Below, one piece after another: positions 9,199 through 16,269 of a DNA stretch of 35,197 nt (the first letter of the stretch is position 1; every line of letters begins with the position of its first letter). Source of the DNA: Akkermansia sp. (GTDB lineage Bacteria; Verrucomicrobiota; Verrucomicrobiia; Verrucomicrobiales; Akkermansiaceae); contig NZ_JAJBTT010000017.1 of NCBI RefSeq assembly GCF_020860705.1, positions 1 to 35,197 of the forward strand, written 5' to 3'. A program made the position numbers and the translations under genes. Under the pieces are notes generated by a model, which saw only the letters and a program-made list of their open reading frames with translations, was not told where the DNA came from and made no database searches.

Positions 9199-10287
9199 AT
9201 GAAAAAAGTCGCAATTATAGGCACGCAGGGAGTGCCCGCACAGTACGGAGGTTTTGAAACGCTGGTAGAAAACCTGCTGGGAAAGAATTGCCCGGCAGAT
9301 GTGCAATACACGGTGTTCTGCAGTAGTAAGGATTATCAGGAAATGCGTTCGGAATACAAGAGGGCGCACCTGATCTATGTACCGCTACACGCCAATGGCG
9401 TGCAGAGCATTCCTTACGACATGTGGTCGCTTGCCAAGGCTTTGGGGCACAGTTATGATGCCGTGCTGGTGCTGGGTGTCTCCGGATGCATGGCCTTGCC
9501 GCTCTTCCGCGCATTCTACAGGGGGCGCATCATCGTGAACATTGACGGGCTGGAACACCGCCGTGACAAATGGGGCGGTTTTGCCCGCTGGTTCCTGCGT
9601 GCGTCTGAGGCAATGGCCGTGCGTGCGGCCGATGTGGTGGTGGCGGATAACCAGGGAATTGCCGATTATGTGAAAGAAACCTACGGACAGCAACCGCGCG
9701 TGATTGCCTACGGCGGAGACCACGTCGTCCGCACACTTTCCGAAGAGAGGCAGCAGGAAATTCTGCGCAGCATGGGGCTGACAGTAGGCGGCTATGCGCT
9801 TTCCATCTGCCGCATTGAGCCGGAGAATAACTGCCACATGACGCTGGAAGCCTTTTCCTGCAGCGGTCGCCCGTTCGTATTTGTGGGCAACTGGGAACGC
9901 AGTGCCTATGGACGGGAATTGAAAGCCCGTTACGCCAACAATCCGCACCTGCAATTCTGTGACCCTATTTATGACCTGGATGTGCTTTATGTCCTGCGTC
10001 GCCATTGCTCAAGCTACATCCACGGCCACAGCGCCGGAGGCACCAACCCCTCTCTGGTGGAGGCCATGCATTTCGGCATGCCCATTTTTGCCTTTGATGT
10101 GGTCTACAACCGCGAGACAACAGGCCATGCCGCCCACTACTTCTCTTCCGCTGAAAATCTGCGACAACTTCTGGAATCAACGGACGCTGCCGGGATGCGC
10201 CGCAATGCGGAGACCATGTTTAACCTCGCTCAAAAGGAATACACCTGGGAGCATATTGCCAGGCGGTATATTGAGTGCTATTATTGA
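9199..10287 (+). CDS. DUF1972-type family 4 glycosyltransferase (rhamnosyltransferase-like)
   Basis: The N-terminus, KKVAIIGTQGVPAQYGGFET, is the signature of the DUF1972 domain found in capsule and rhamnan glycosyltransferases. The C-terminal donor domain contains SICRIEPENNCHMTLEAF near residues 197-214 and GHSAGGTNPSLVEAMHFGMP near 277-296, the E-x7-E nucleotide-sugar motif. Members of this group often transfer rhamnose or another deoxysugar, but the donor here is unproven. The start is supported by AAGGAGGG at 9190-9197. It is the last gene of the packed operon: an AT-rich gap with a small inverted repeat follows. Confidence 0.87.
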   Translation: MKKVAIIGTQGVPAQYGGFETLVENLLGKNCPADVQYTVFCSSKDYQEMRSEYKRAHLIYVPLHANGVQSIPYDMWSLAKALGHSYDAVLVLGVSGCMALPLFRAFYRGRIIVNIDGLEHRRDKWGGFARWFLRASEAMAVRAADVVVADNQGIADYVKETYGQQPRVIAYGGDHVVRTLSEERQQEILRSMGLTVGGYALSICRIEPENNCHMTLEAFSCSGRPFVFVGNWERSAYGRELKARYANNPHLQFCDPIYDLDVLYVLRRHCSSYIHGHSAGGTNPSLVEAMHFGMPIFAFDVVYNRETTGHAAHYFSSAENLRQLLESTDAAGMRRNAETMFNLAQKEYTWEHIARRYIECYY

Positions 10288-10352
10288 ATCAACCATATTT
10301 TAAATATAGAAATTACCGATATAATAAATCAACCAGCGATTTTTAAGAAAAG

Positions 10353-10377
10353 TACATTCCTGAACTTTCGGAATGTA
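10353..10377 (+). terminator. Inverted repeat after glycan operon, possible terminator or operator
   Basis: Eight perfectly paired bases flank a nine-base loop, 66 bases after the last glycosyltransferase gene. There is no T-run, so termination would be weak or factor-dependent. A protein-binding operator is equally possible. Confidence 0.35.
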
Positions 10378-10492
10378 GTGTAAGAATACAAGACATTACT
10401 TTTCAAGATAATTGAATAATTAAGGTATTAATTCTATTTTTAATATCAAAAAAAACTTAAAAGACGTCTACCATCATATTTCATTAAATTCC

Positions 10493-10498
10493 TATAAT
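10493..10498 (+). promoter_or_regulatory. Probable -10 box for outer-membrane protein gene
   Basis: A perfect TATAAT lies about 50 bases before the chosen ATG. No good -35 sits 17 bases upstream. A second, less perfect candidate is TTGAAT at 10412-10417, 17 bases, then TATTTT at 10435-10440. Starting near 10505, the message would have an A-rich leader of about 44 bases with no Shine-Dalgarno site. Confidence 0.45.
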
Positions 10499-10548
10499 TT
10501 TTCTTGCAAAACAACAGAAAAATAACTACTAATTATCTACACATAATC

Positions 10549-11463
10549 ATGAACTACAAAACTATCATTACCACATGTTCGACCCTGGCTATTTTCAGTG
10601 GATTTGCAAACGCTGATATTCAGTTGAATCTCGAAAATATGAAATTTGATGCAGAGCAAGTTAAACCGCTCAGTCTTTCCGCCAAGGTAGCTTACAACAC
10701 CAAGTACGTCAGCCGCGGCCTGGCTTTTCAGCAATCCGGTAGCGACCATGTGGTGCCCGTGGAAGCCATCGGCGCTTACAAACTTAATAAAAAATATGCC
10801 CTCGTGGGTGGCCTCAAGTACCAGTGGCTGACCCAGAATGACTTCACGCATGACAGCACGGGCATCTCTGATGAAGGATCGGCCCTCCTGGGTGTCAGCC
10901 GCAAATTCAGCGACTATACGATGGCTTCCCTGAGCTACCAGTTCGTCAACGGCGGCCTCCCCGGCATATTGAACGTCCATAAGGGAGAAGCTCCCAGCTT
11001 CCCGGCATTTCATCACGGCCACTCTGAAGAACATAGTTTTGTGTTGGATATCCATCACGACTTTGGCAAGGGACTGGAAAACTTCTTCTGGGATTGCCGC
11101 GTACAGTACACCTTCCGCTGGATGTCCGGCTGGTGGTTTACCAACACGCTGGGGTATAAATATGACTTCAACCCGTCTACCTCCCTGGTCGTGGCGGGAA
11201 CCTGGAACGCCTCCTCCGGCTACTTTGACCGGGATTCCCTGAACTCCAACGGCACACAGGGCATTTCCCTGACCGTGGCCGTGCCCTTCAAAGCAGTGGA
11301 CCGCGTGGTTCTCACTCCCTTCGTCAGTACTGTCTGGCTGGGCAACGGCGGCATGGCGGCCAACCACCGCGGACCTTCCGACCGTTTCCCCTGGCGCACC
11401 CCCTCTAAAGTCTACCGCAACTTCACGTTTGTGGCGGGCGTGGGGGTCAGCTACTCCTTCTAA
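10549..11463 (+). CDS. Outer-membrane beta-barrel protein with signal peptide
   Basis: The predicted 304-residue product begins with a signal peptide: MNYKTIITTCSTLAIFSG, then Ala-Asn-Ala as a likely signal peptidase I site near residue 21. The rest alternates polar and hydrophobic residues with many aromatic girdle residues (YNTKYVSRGLAF, GLKYQWL, WWFTNTLGYKYDF) and ends VGVSYSF, the C-terminal Phe used by the barrel assembly machinery. It is probably a 12- to 14-strand channel or surface protein. YVSRG with the following strand recalls small Gcw_chp-type families, but I would not assign one. I chose ATG 10549 over an in-frame TTG at 10504 because the signal peptide starts there and the probable promoter leaves no leader for the TTG. 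A GC-rich hairpin follows the stop. Confidence 0.75.
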   Translation: MNYKTIITTCSTLAIFSGFANADIQLNLENMKFDAEQVKPLSLSAKVAYNTKYVSRGLAFQQSGSDHVVPVEAIGAYKLNKKYALVGGLKYQWLTQNDFTHDSTGISDEGSALLGVSRKFSDYTMASLSYQFVNGGLPGILNVHKGEAPSFPAFHHGHSEEHSFVLDIHHDFGKGLENFFWDCRVQYTFRWMSGWWFTNTLGYKYDFNPSTSLVVAGTWNASSGYFDRDSLNSNGTQGISLTVAVPFKAVDRVVLTPFVSTVWLGNGGMAANHRGPSDRFPWRTPSKVYRNFTFVAGVGVSYSF

Positions 11464-11484
11464 CAACCTTTAACCATCCCTCAG

Positions 11485-11514
11485 CTCCCGGCGCTTTCCC
11501 GCATGCGCCGGGGG
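11485..11514 (+). terminator. Hairpin after outer-membrane protein gene
   Basis: CCCGGCGC at 11487-11494 pairs with GCGCCGGG at 11505-11512 around a ten-base loop, with two further outer pairs. The following tract is pyrimidine-rich but not a clean T-run. It lies 20 bases before the next gene start, so it may also be an attenuator for that gene. Confidence 0.55.
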
Positions 11515-11533
11515 TCTGCTTCCTTTTCCGCCC

Positions 11534-12682
11534 ATGCCTCTGTCCGCCGTTTTCCATACCGATTCCCTTCAGGAACAGGTTGCCGCCCTGGGTGACGCCT
11601 TCGCCATTGCCGGAGAATTCCTCCATTGCGATACCATCAACAGCGGCCATATCAACATGACCTTCCGGGCCACCTACCGGAAGGCAGACGGCACCACGGA
11701 CCGCTACATCTTCCAGCGCGTCAATGACGCCGTCTTCCAGTGCCCCAGGGACGTGATGCACAATGTGGAGAAGGTGACCAACCACATCCGCTGGAAAATG
11801 CTCCGGGTGTTGAAGACTCCCTTCCGCCAGACGCTGAACCTGTACGCCGCCCGGGGCGGCCGCAAATATCTGGAAATCCCCGGTTCCGGTTTCTGGCGCT
11901 GCTACAACTGCATTGAAAGCACCCATACGTTTGACGTGGCGGAACACCCCCGCCAGGCTTATGAAGCCGCCCGTGCCTTCGGCGCCTTCCAGCAGCTTCT
12001 GTGCGATATGAATCCGGAGGACATTCATGAAACCATTCCGTTCTTCCACCATACCCGCAGACGCTTTGACCGGCTGGAAAAAGCAGCCGCCAAAAACTCC
12101 CACGGGAGGCTGGACTCCTGCCGGAGGGAGCTGGAATTCATCCTCCGCCGCGAGCATTACGTGGACGTCCTTCTGAACCTTCAGGAACAAGGGGAGCTGC
12201 CCGTCAGAATCGTCCATAACGACACTAAAATCAATAATGTGATGCTGGACAGGGAAACGGACAAGGCCGTCTGCGTCATTGACCTGGACACAGTAATGCC
12301 CGGCAGCATCCTGTACGACTTCGGAGACATGGTGCGCACTATGACCTCCCCCGCGGCGGAAGATGAAGAGGACCTGGACAAGACCTTCCTGCGCATGTCC
12401 ATGTTTGAAGCCGTCGTCCGGGGCTATCTGGACGCCGTCAGGGACTTCATCACGCCTCAGGAAGTTTCCAACCTCGCCTTTTCCGGCCTGCTCATCACGC
12501 TGGAAACCGGCATCCGCTTCCTGACGGACTATCTGGAAGGGGACGTTTACTTTAAAACGGAAAAGGACCTCCACAACCTCCACCGGGCGCGCACCCAGCT
12601 TAAACTGGTGGAAAGCATGGAAGAGCAAATGCCGGAAATGGAAGAATGCATCCGGCGCCACGTTCACGCGGCCTCCCGTTGA
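11534..12682 (+). CDS. nahK: N-acetylhexosamine 1-kinase-like phosphotransferase
   Basis: This 382-residue APH-fold kinase has IVHNDTKINNVML with His228, Asp230 and Asn-Asn, then CVIDLDTVMPGSILYDFGD with Asp250 and Asp252. HNDTK plus IDLDTVMPG and YDFGD is very close to the bifidobacterial NahK signature. NahK uses ATP to make GlcNAc-1-phosphate or GalNAc-1-phosphate, feeding HexNAc released from mucin glycans into UDP-sugar pools or glycolysis. Substrate preference here is inferred, not shown. GHINMTFRATY near residue 36 is the nucleotide-binding N-lobe strand. The fucose mutarotase gene that follows 71 bases later supports a role in mucin-sugar salvage. No Shine-Dalgarno site is visible before ATG 11534. 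Confidence 0.72.
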   Translation: MPLSAVFHTDSLQEQVAALGDAFAIAGEFLHCDTINSGHINMTFRATYRKADGTTDRYIFQRVNDAVFQCPRDVMHNVEKVTNHIRWKMLRVLKTPFRQTLNLYAARGGRKYLEIPGSGFWRCYNCIESTHTFDVAEHPRQAYEAARAFGAFQQLLCDMNPEDIHETIPFFHHTRRRFDRLEKAAAKNSHGRLDSCRRELEFILRREHYVDVLLNLQEQGELPVRIVHNDTKINNVMLDRETDKAVCVIDLDTVMPGSILYDFGDMVRTMTSPAAEDEEDLDKTFLRMSMFEAVVRGYLDAVRDFITPQEVSNLAFSGLLITLETGIRFLTDYLEGDVYFKTEKDLHNLHRARTQLKLVESMEEQMPEMEECIRRHVHAASR

Positions 12683-12704
12683 CATTCGCCTAATTGACGG
12701 CCAC

Positions 12705-12731
12705 ACGATTTTGTGATCGTATCGGAATACG
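12705..12731. promoter_or_regulatory. Two palindromes upstream of fucose mutarotase, candidate operator
   Basis: ACGAT at 12705-12709 mirrors ATCGT at 12716-12720, and CGTAT at 12718-12722 mirrors ATACG at 12727-12731. They overlap and end just before the extended -10 box of fucU, a good place for a repressor or activator to bind. Which protein binds, if any, is unknown. Confidence 0.35.
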
Positions 12732-12737
12732 GGTATT

Positions 12738-12746
12738 TGATATACT
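12738..12746 (+). promoter_or_regulatory. Extended -10 promoter of fucose mutarotase gene
   Basis: TGATATACT matches the extended -10 pattern TGnTATAAT, with TATACT at 12741-12746. Transcription would begin about seven bases later, at or next to the A of the ATG at 12754, so the message is predicted to be leaderless or nearly so. Confidence 0.5.
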
Positions 12747-12753
12747 CTTCCGC

Positions 12754-13173
12754 ATGTTAAAAAATATTTCTCCCCTCATCAGTCCTTCCCTGCTGAAAAT
12801 TCTTGCAGAAATGGGGCATGGCGATGAAATCGTCTTCTCCGACGCCCATTTTCCCGGCCATACCTTCAACCCCACGGTGCTGAGGGCGGACGGCCTGGGA
12901 GCGGACGCCCTGCTGGCCGCCGTCATCCCCCTTTTTGAACTGGATGCCTATGCCACGCCCGTCATCATGATGGCCCCCGTACCGGGAGACTCCCTGGACC
13001 CCGCGGTAGAGGCCAAGTACCGCAAAGCGCTGAATTATGACGGGGACATTGAACAAATGGAGCGCTACGCCTTTTATGAACGGGCCAAGAAGGCCTACGC
13101 CGTGGTCATTACCGGAGAAACCGCCAAATACGGCAACATCATCCTGAAAAAGGGCGTTACCCCTCTTTCCTGA
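12754..13173 (+). CDS. fucU: L-fucose mutarotase (FucU/RbsD family)
   Basis: The 139-residue protein matches Escherichia coli FucU almost end to end in pattern: [24 protein letters not shown] at 13-36, [21 protein letters not shown], and [14 protein letters not shown] near the end. His22 and Asp30 occupy the conserved pocket positions, and Tyr126 sits in the conserved KYGN segment. The enzyme interconverts alpha- and beta-L-fucopyranose so that released fucose can enter catabolism; it forms ring-shaped oligomers in the cytoplasm. An in-frame ATG exists 60 bases upstream, but the family N-terminus and the promoter fix the start at 12754. Its neighbour, an N-acetylhexosamine kinase, points to mucin-glycan use. 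Confidence 0.93.
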   Translation: MLKNISPLISPSLLKILAEMGHGDEIVFSDAHFPGHTFNPTVLRADGLGADALLAAVIPLFELDAYATPVIMMAPVPGDSLDPAVEAKYRKALNYDGDIEQMERYAFYERAKKAYAVVITGETAKYGNIILKKGVTPLS

Positions 13174-13200
13174 CCTTTGCCCGCGCAAACAGACCATTCC

Positions 13201-14382
13201 ATGCAGTACGATTTTGACGAAATAATCGACCGCCGCGGCACCGGTTCCCTGAAATATGAAGCCCTGCTGCCGCGCTGGGGCCGGGACGACCTGCTCCCCC
13301 TGTGGGTGGCGGACATGGATTTCAAGACGCCTCCGTTCATCATGGAGGCCATCCGCCGCCGCTGTGAACATGAGATTCTGGGATACACCGTCAAGCCCCG
13401 CGCCTTTTTTGAAGCCATCCGGAACTGGGTGGACCGCCGTCACGGCTGGAAGGTGCGCGCCGGGGAAATCGGCTTCGCTCCGGGCATCGTTCCCGGCATT
13501 TCCAGCGCCATCCAGTGCTTCACGGAGCCGGGGGATAAAATCATGATCCAGCCGCCGGTATATCATCCCTTCGCCATGATCATCCGGGAAAACGGACGGG
13601 AAATCGTAAATAATCCCCTGATTCTGGAACATGGCCGCTACCGCATGGACATTGACCATATGCGGGAGGCCGTCCGCGGCTGCCGCATGTTCATCCTGTG
13701 CAATCCCCATAACCCCGGCGGCCGCGTGTGGAATCCGGAGGAACTGCGCCGCGTGGCGGAAATCTGCGCGGAAAACGGCACGCTGGTCATCTCGGACGAG
13801 ATCCATGCAGACCTCACCTTGCCCGGCCACAGGCACACCGTATTCGCCACCGTCTCCGACCAGGCGCGCATGAACTCCGTCACCTACATGGCGCCCAGCA
13901 AAGCCTTCAACGTGCCCGGTCTCGGCAGCTCCTACCTGGTCTGCCAGAATCCGGACCTGTTCGAACGATACCAGAGCTTTGTCAGCGGCAGGGAACTGGC
14001 GGAAGGCCACGTCTTTGCCTATGAGGGGCTTATCAGCGCCTACTCCGGACCGGAAGGAGAGGAATGGCTGGCCCAGGCGCTGGACTACATTCAGGAAAAC
14101 ATCCGCTACGTAGACTGGGAACTCCGCCGCCGCATGCCCAAAATCAAGGCCATGATTCCGGACGCCTCTTACCTGGTTTTCCTGGACTGCCGGGAACTGA
14201 ACCTCTCCCAGAAGGAACTGGTGGATTTCTTTGTGGACGGCGCGCATCTGGCCCTGAATGACGGCTCCATCTTCGGTAAGGAAGGAACAGGCTTCATGCG
14301 CCTGAACGTGGGCTGCCCGCGCTCCATCCTGGAACGGGCGCTCCACCAGCTGGAAGAAGCGTACCGGGCGCGCGGCTTCTGA
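13201..14382 (+). CDS. patB: MalY/PatB-type pyridoxal phosphate C-S lyase
   Basis: This 393-residue fold-type I PLP enzyme shows the MalY/PatB N-terminus (FDEIIDRRGTGSLKYE), WVADMDFKTPP, and GFAPGIVPGISSAIQ. ILCNPHNPGGRVW carries the conserved Asn, SDEIHADL has Asp199 for the pyridine nitrogen, and APSKAFNVPGL has the Schiff-base Lys234. Family members cleave cystathionine or cysteine to a thiol or sulfide, pyruvate and ammonia; some also act as aminotransferases. A TTG in the same frame 24 bases earlier is less likely as a start. It follows fucU by 27 bases, so the two may be cotranscribed, though no functional link is evident. Confidence 0.87.
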   Translation: MQYDFDEIIDRRGTGSLKYEALLPRWGRDDLLPLWVADMDFKTPPFIMEAIRRRCEHEILGYTVKPRAFFEAIRNWVDRRHGWKVRAGEIGFAPGIVPGISSAIQCFTEPGDKIMIQPPVYHPFAMIIRENGREIVNNPLILEHGRYRMDIDHMREAVRGCRMFILCNPHNPGGRVWNPEELRRVAEICAENGTLVISDEIHADLTLPGHRHTVFATVSDQARMNSVTYMAPSKAFNVPGLGSSYLVCQNPDLFERYQSFVSGRELAEGHVFAYEGLISAYSGPEGEEWLAQALDYIQENIRYVDWELRRRMPKIKAMIPDASYLVFLDCRELNLSQKELVDFFVDGAHLALNDGSIFGKEGTGFMRLNVGCPRSILERALHQLEEAYRARGF

Positions 14383-14656
14383 TCCGGAGAACTTAACGTC
14401 CTCCGTAGCAGCACATTTCAGCGGAGGGGAGCTTTCATGCTTCCCTCCGCTTCCTCATGCCTGGGAATATTGGCCCAGGACTGCCTACTCCGCTCAACGG
14501 GGGGAACTCCCTTTTCCGTAGTCATTTGCCGGCGTTCATTTTTCAGTTGCCGCAAACTCCTTCCGGGGTCCGGCCCGGGGCCGTCCCTAAGGCATCAAAC
14601 ACTGGCAGGGAATGACTTTGCTTGCAAAATAAAAGGAAAGGAGTATCGTTCCCCGC
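14383..14656. other. Intergenic region before metG
   Basis: After the hairpin at 14420-14451 the sequence carries no plausible gene. AAAGGAG at 14637-14643 is a possible but distant (13-base) ribosome site for metG. The stretch around 14515-14560, ending TTTTTCAGTTGCCGC, resembles one end of the dispersed repeat seen at 24105 and 33975. Confidence 0.4.
14420..14451 (+). terminator. Terminator hairpin after C-S lyase gene
   Basis: AGCGGAGGGGAGC and GCTTCCCTCCGCT form a 13-pair stem with one G-T wobble and a six-base loop. The downstream tract is only TTCCT, so the terminator lacks a strong T-run. Position and symmetry still fit transcript ending for the gene that stops at 14382. Confidence 0.6.
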
Positions 14657-16264
14657 ATGTACTATATCACCACGGCCATTGACTACACCAACGGACCGCC
14701 CCACATCGGGCACGCCTATGAAAAAGTCCTTGCGGACGTTCTCGCGCGCTGGCACCGGATGAAGGGGGAGGAAGTCTATTTCCTGACCGGGGTGGACCAG
14801 CACGGCCAGAAAGTACAGCAGACGGCGGAAAAGCTGGGCATTACGCCCCAGGAGCACGTGGATAACATCACGGCCAAATTCCTGGCCCTGTGGGAACGCC
14901 TGGGCATCAGCAATGACGGGTGGGCCTCCACCACGGACCCGCACCACAAAGCCTGCGTGCAGAAAATCCTGACGAACCTGAAAGACAAGGGACAGCTTTA
15001 CAAAAAATCCTACAAGGGATTTTATTCCGTGCGCCAGGAACAGTTCCTGACGGACAAGGAACGGGATGCGGAAGGCAACTTCGGCCCGGAATGGGGGGAA
15101 GTGGTGGAACTGGAGGAAGAAAACTGGTACTTCCGCCTGACTGATCATGTGGAATGGATGAAGCAGTTCATGGAAAAGAGCAACTCCTTCGTTCTTCCCG
15201 GCTTCCGCAAGGCGGAAGTGCTTAATGCCATTGACTTTGACTCGGACCTCTGCATTTCCCGCCCCAAGAGTCGCCTGTCCTGGGGTATTGAACTTCCGTT
15301 TGACCCGGAATTCGTTACCTACGTCTGGTTTGACGCCCTGATTAACTACGTCTCCTTCGCCGGCTATCTGGCGGAACCGGACAGCGGCCTGCCGGAGTTC
15401 TCCAAGCTCTGGCCCGCGGACTGCGAGGTGATCGGCAAGGACATCCTGGTGCCCGCCCACGGCGTGTACTGGCCCGCCATGCTGCACGCCATGGGCTTTT
15501 CCGACGAGGAAATGCCCACCCTGCTCGTCCACGGCTGGTGGAACATCAACGGGGAAAAAATGTCCAAGTCCATCGGCAACGTGGTGGACCCCAACCTGCT
15601 GGCGGAACAGTTCGGCCCGGAACCCGTGCGCTATTACCTGGTGCGGGACATCACCACCGGGAAGGACGCCAACTTTGACGCAGACCGCCTGGTCATGCTG
15701 TACAATACGGAACTGGCCAACGACCTGGGCAACCTGTGCAACCGTTCCATCAACATGACCCGCCGCTACTGCGATTCCATCGTCTCCGGTGCGGAGGAAT
15801 ACGATGATGAAGCCTCCAAGGCCCTGCGCGTCACCATGGACCAGGCCGTCACCCTGTTCTCCAGATTCATGGACGACAACATGGTTTCCGACGCACTGGC
15901 GGCCCTGAACGCCCAGGTTTCAGCCTGCAACGCATACATCGAACAGCAGCAACCCTGGCAGCTTGCCAAGGATGAAGCCTCCGCTCCGCGCCTCCGCTGC
16001 GTACTGCGCCACCTGCTGGAATGCTGCTCCCAGACGGGCTACCTCATCGGCTGCGTGCTGCCGGAGGCCTCCGCCCGCATTCTGGACCAGTTGAATGCTG
16101 CGGACCTCTTCCAGGGCCGCACACCCGCCACGCTGGCATGGGGAATCCTTCCCGCAGGCCACCGCATCAATGACCCGGCCCCCGTCTTCCCCCGCATCCT
16201 CTCTGAAGAGGAAAAAGCCAAGCTGGCTGAAAAAGCGGCCAAGGCGGCCAAAAAACAAGGCTGA
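14657..16264 (+). CDS. metG: Methionyl-tRNA synthetase, zinc-less form
   Basis: This class I synthetase attaches methionine to tRNA(Met). The signatures are PPHIGHAY, with HIGH at residues 16-19, and GEKMSKSIGN, with KMSKS at 301-305. TGVDQHGQKVQQTAE and NWYFRL are also conserved in the family. In the connective domain the usual zinc-binding Cys pairs are absent: the segment reads GFYSVRQEQF where zinc forms have CxxC. The 535-residue length fits an enzyme with the anticodon-binding helical domain but no C-terminal dimerisation (tRBD) domain. The C-terminus is Lys/Ala-rich. It lies five bases before menD, so the two are probably cotranscribed, although their functions are unrelated. Confidence 0.96.
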   Translation: MYYITTAIDYTNGPPHIGHAYEKVLADVLARWHRMKGEEVYFLTGVDQHGQKVQQTAEKLGITPQEHVDNITAKFLALWERLGISNDGWASTTDPHHKACVQKILTNLKDKGQLYKKSYKGFYSVRQEQFLTDKERDAEGNFGPEWGEVVELEEENWYFRLTDHVEWMKQFMEKSNSFVLPGFRKAEVLNAIDFDSDLCISRPKSRLSWGIELPFDPEFVTYVWFDALINYVSFAGYLAEPDSGLPEFSKLWPADCEVIGKDILVPAHGVYWPAMLHAMGFSDEEMPTLLVHGWWNINGEKMSKSIGNVVDPNLLAEQFGPEPVRYYLVRDITTGKDANFDADRLVMLYNTELANDLGNLCNRSINMTRRYCDSIVSGAEEYDDEASKALRVTMDQAVTLFSRFMDDNMVSDALAALNAQVSACNAYIEQQQPWQLAKDEASAPRLRCVLRHLLECCSQTGYLIGCVLPEASARILDQLNAADLFQGRTPATLAWGILPAGHRINDPAPVFPRILSEEEKAKLAEKAAKAAKKQG

Positions 16265-16269
16265 TTCCC

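Larger units (their letters stand above)
10288..10548. other. AT-rich intergenic gap with inverted repeat
   Basis: This gap is far more AT-rich than anything else in the window: by hand count only 42 of 180 bases at 10321-10500 are G or C. It holds an inverted repeat, TACATTCC at 10353-10360 and GGAATGTA at 10370-10377. The repeat may end the glycan operon but lacks a T-run. The gap also holds the probable promoter of the following porin-like gene. No open frame in it looks coding. Confidence 0.5.

Noticed and set aside
11447..12706. 419-codon minus-strand open frame opposite the HexNAc kinase gene
   Set aside because: The plus-strand kinase motifs are unmistakable and the antisense translation has no fold-like pattern.
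12757..14346. 529-codon minus-strand open frame opposite fucU and the C-S lyase gene
   Set aside because: Both plus-strand genes have full family motifs; the antisense product resembles nothing.
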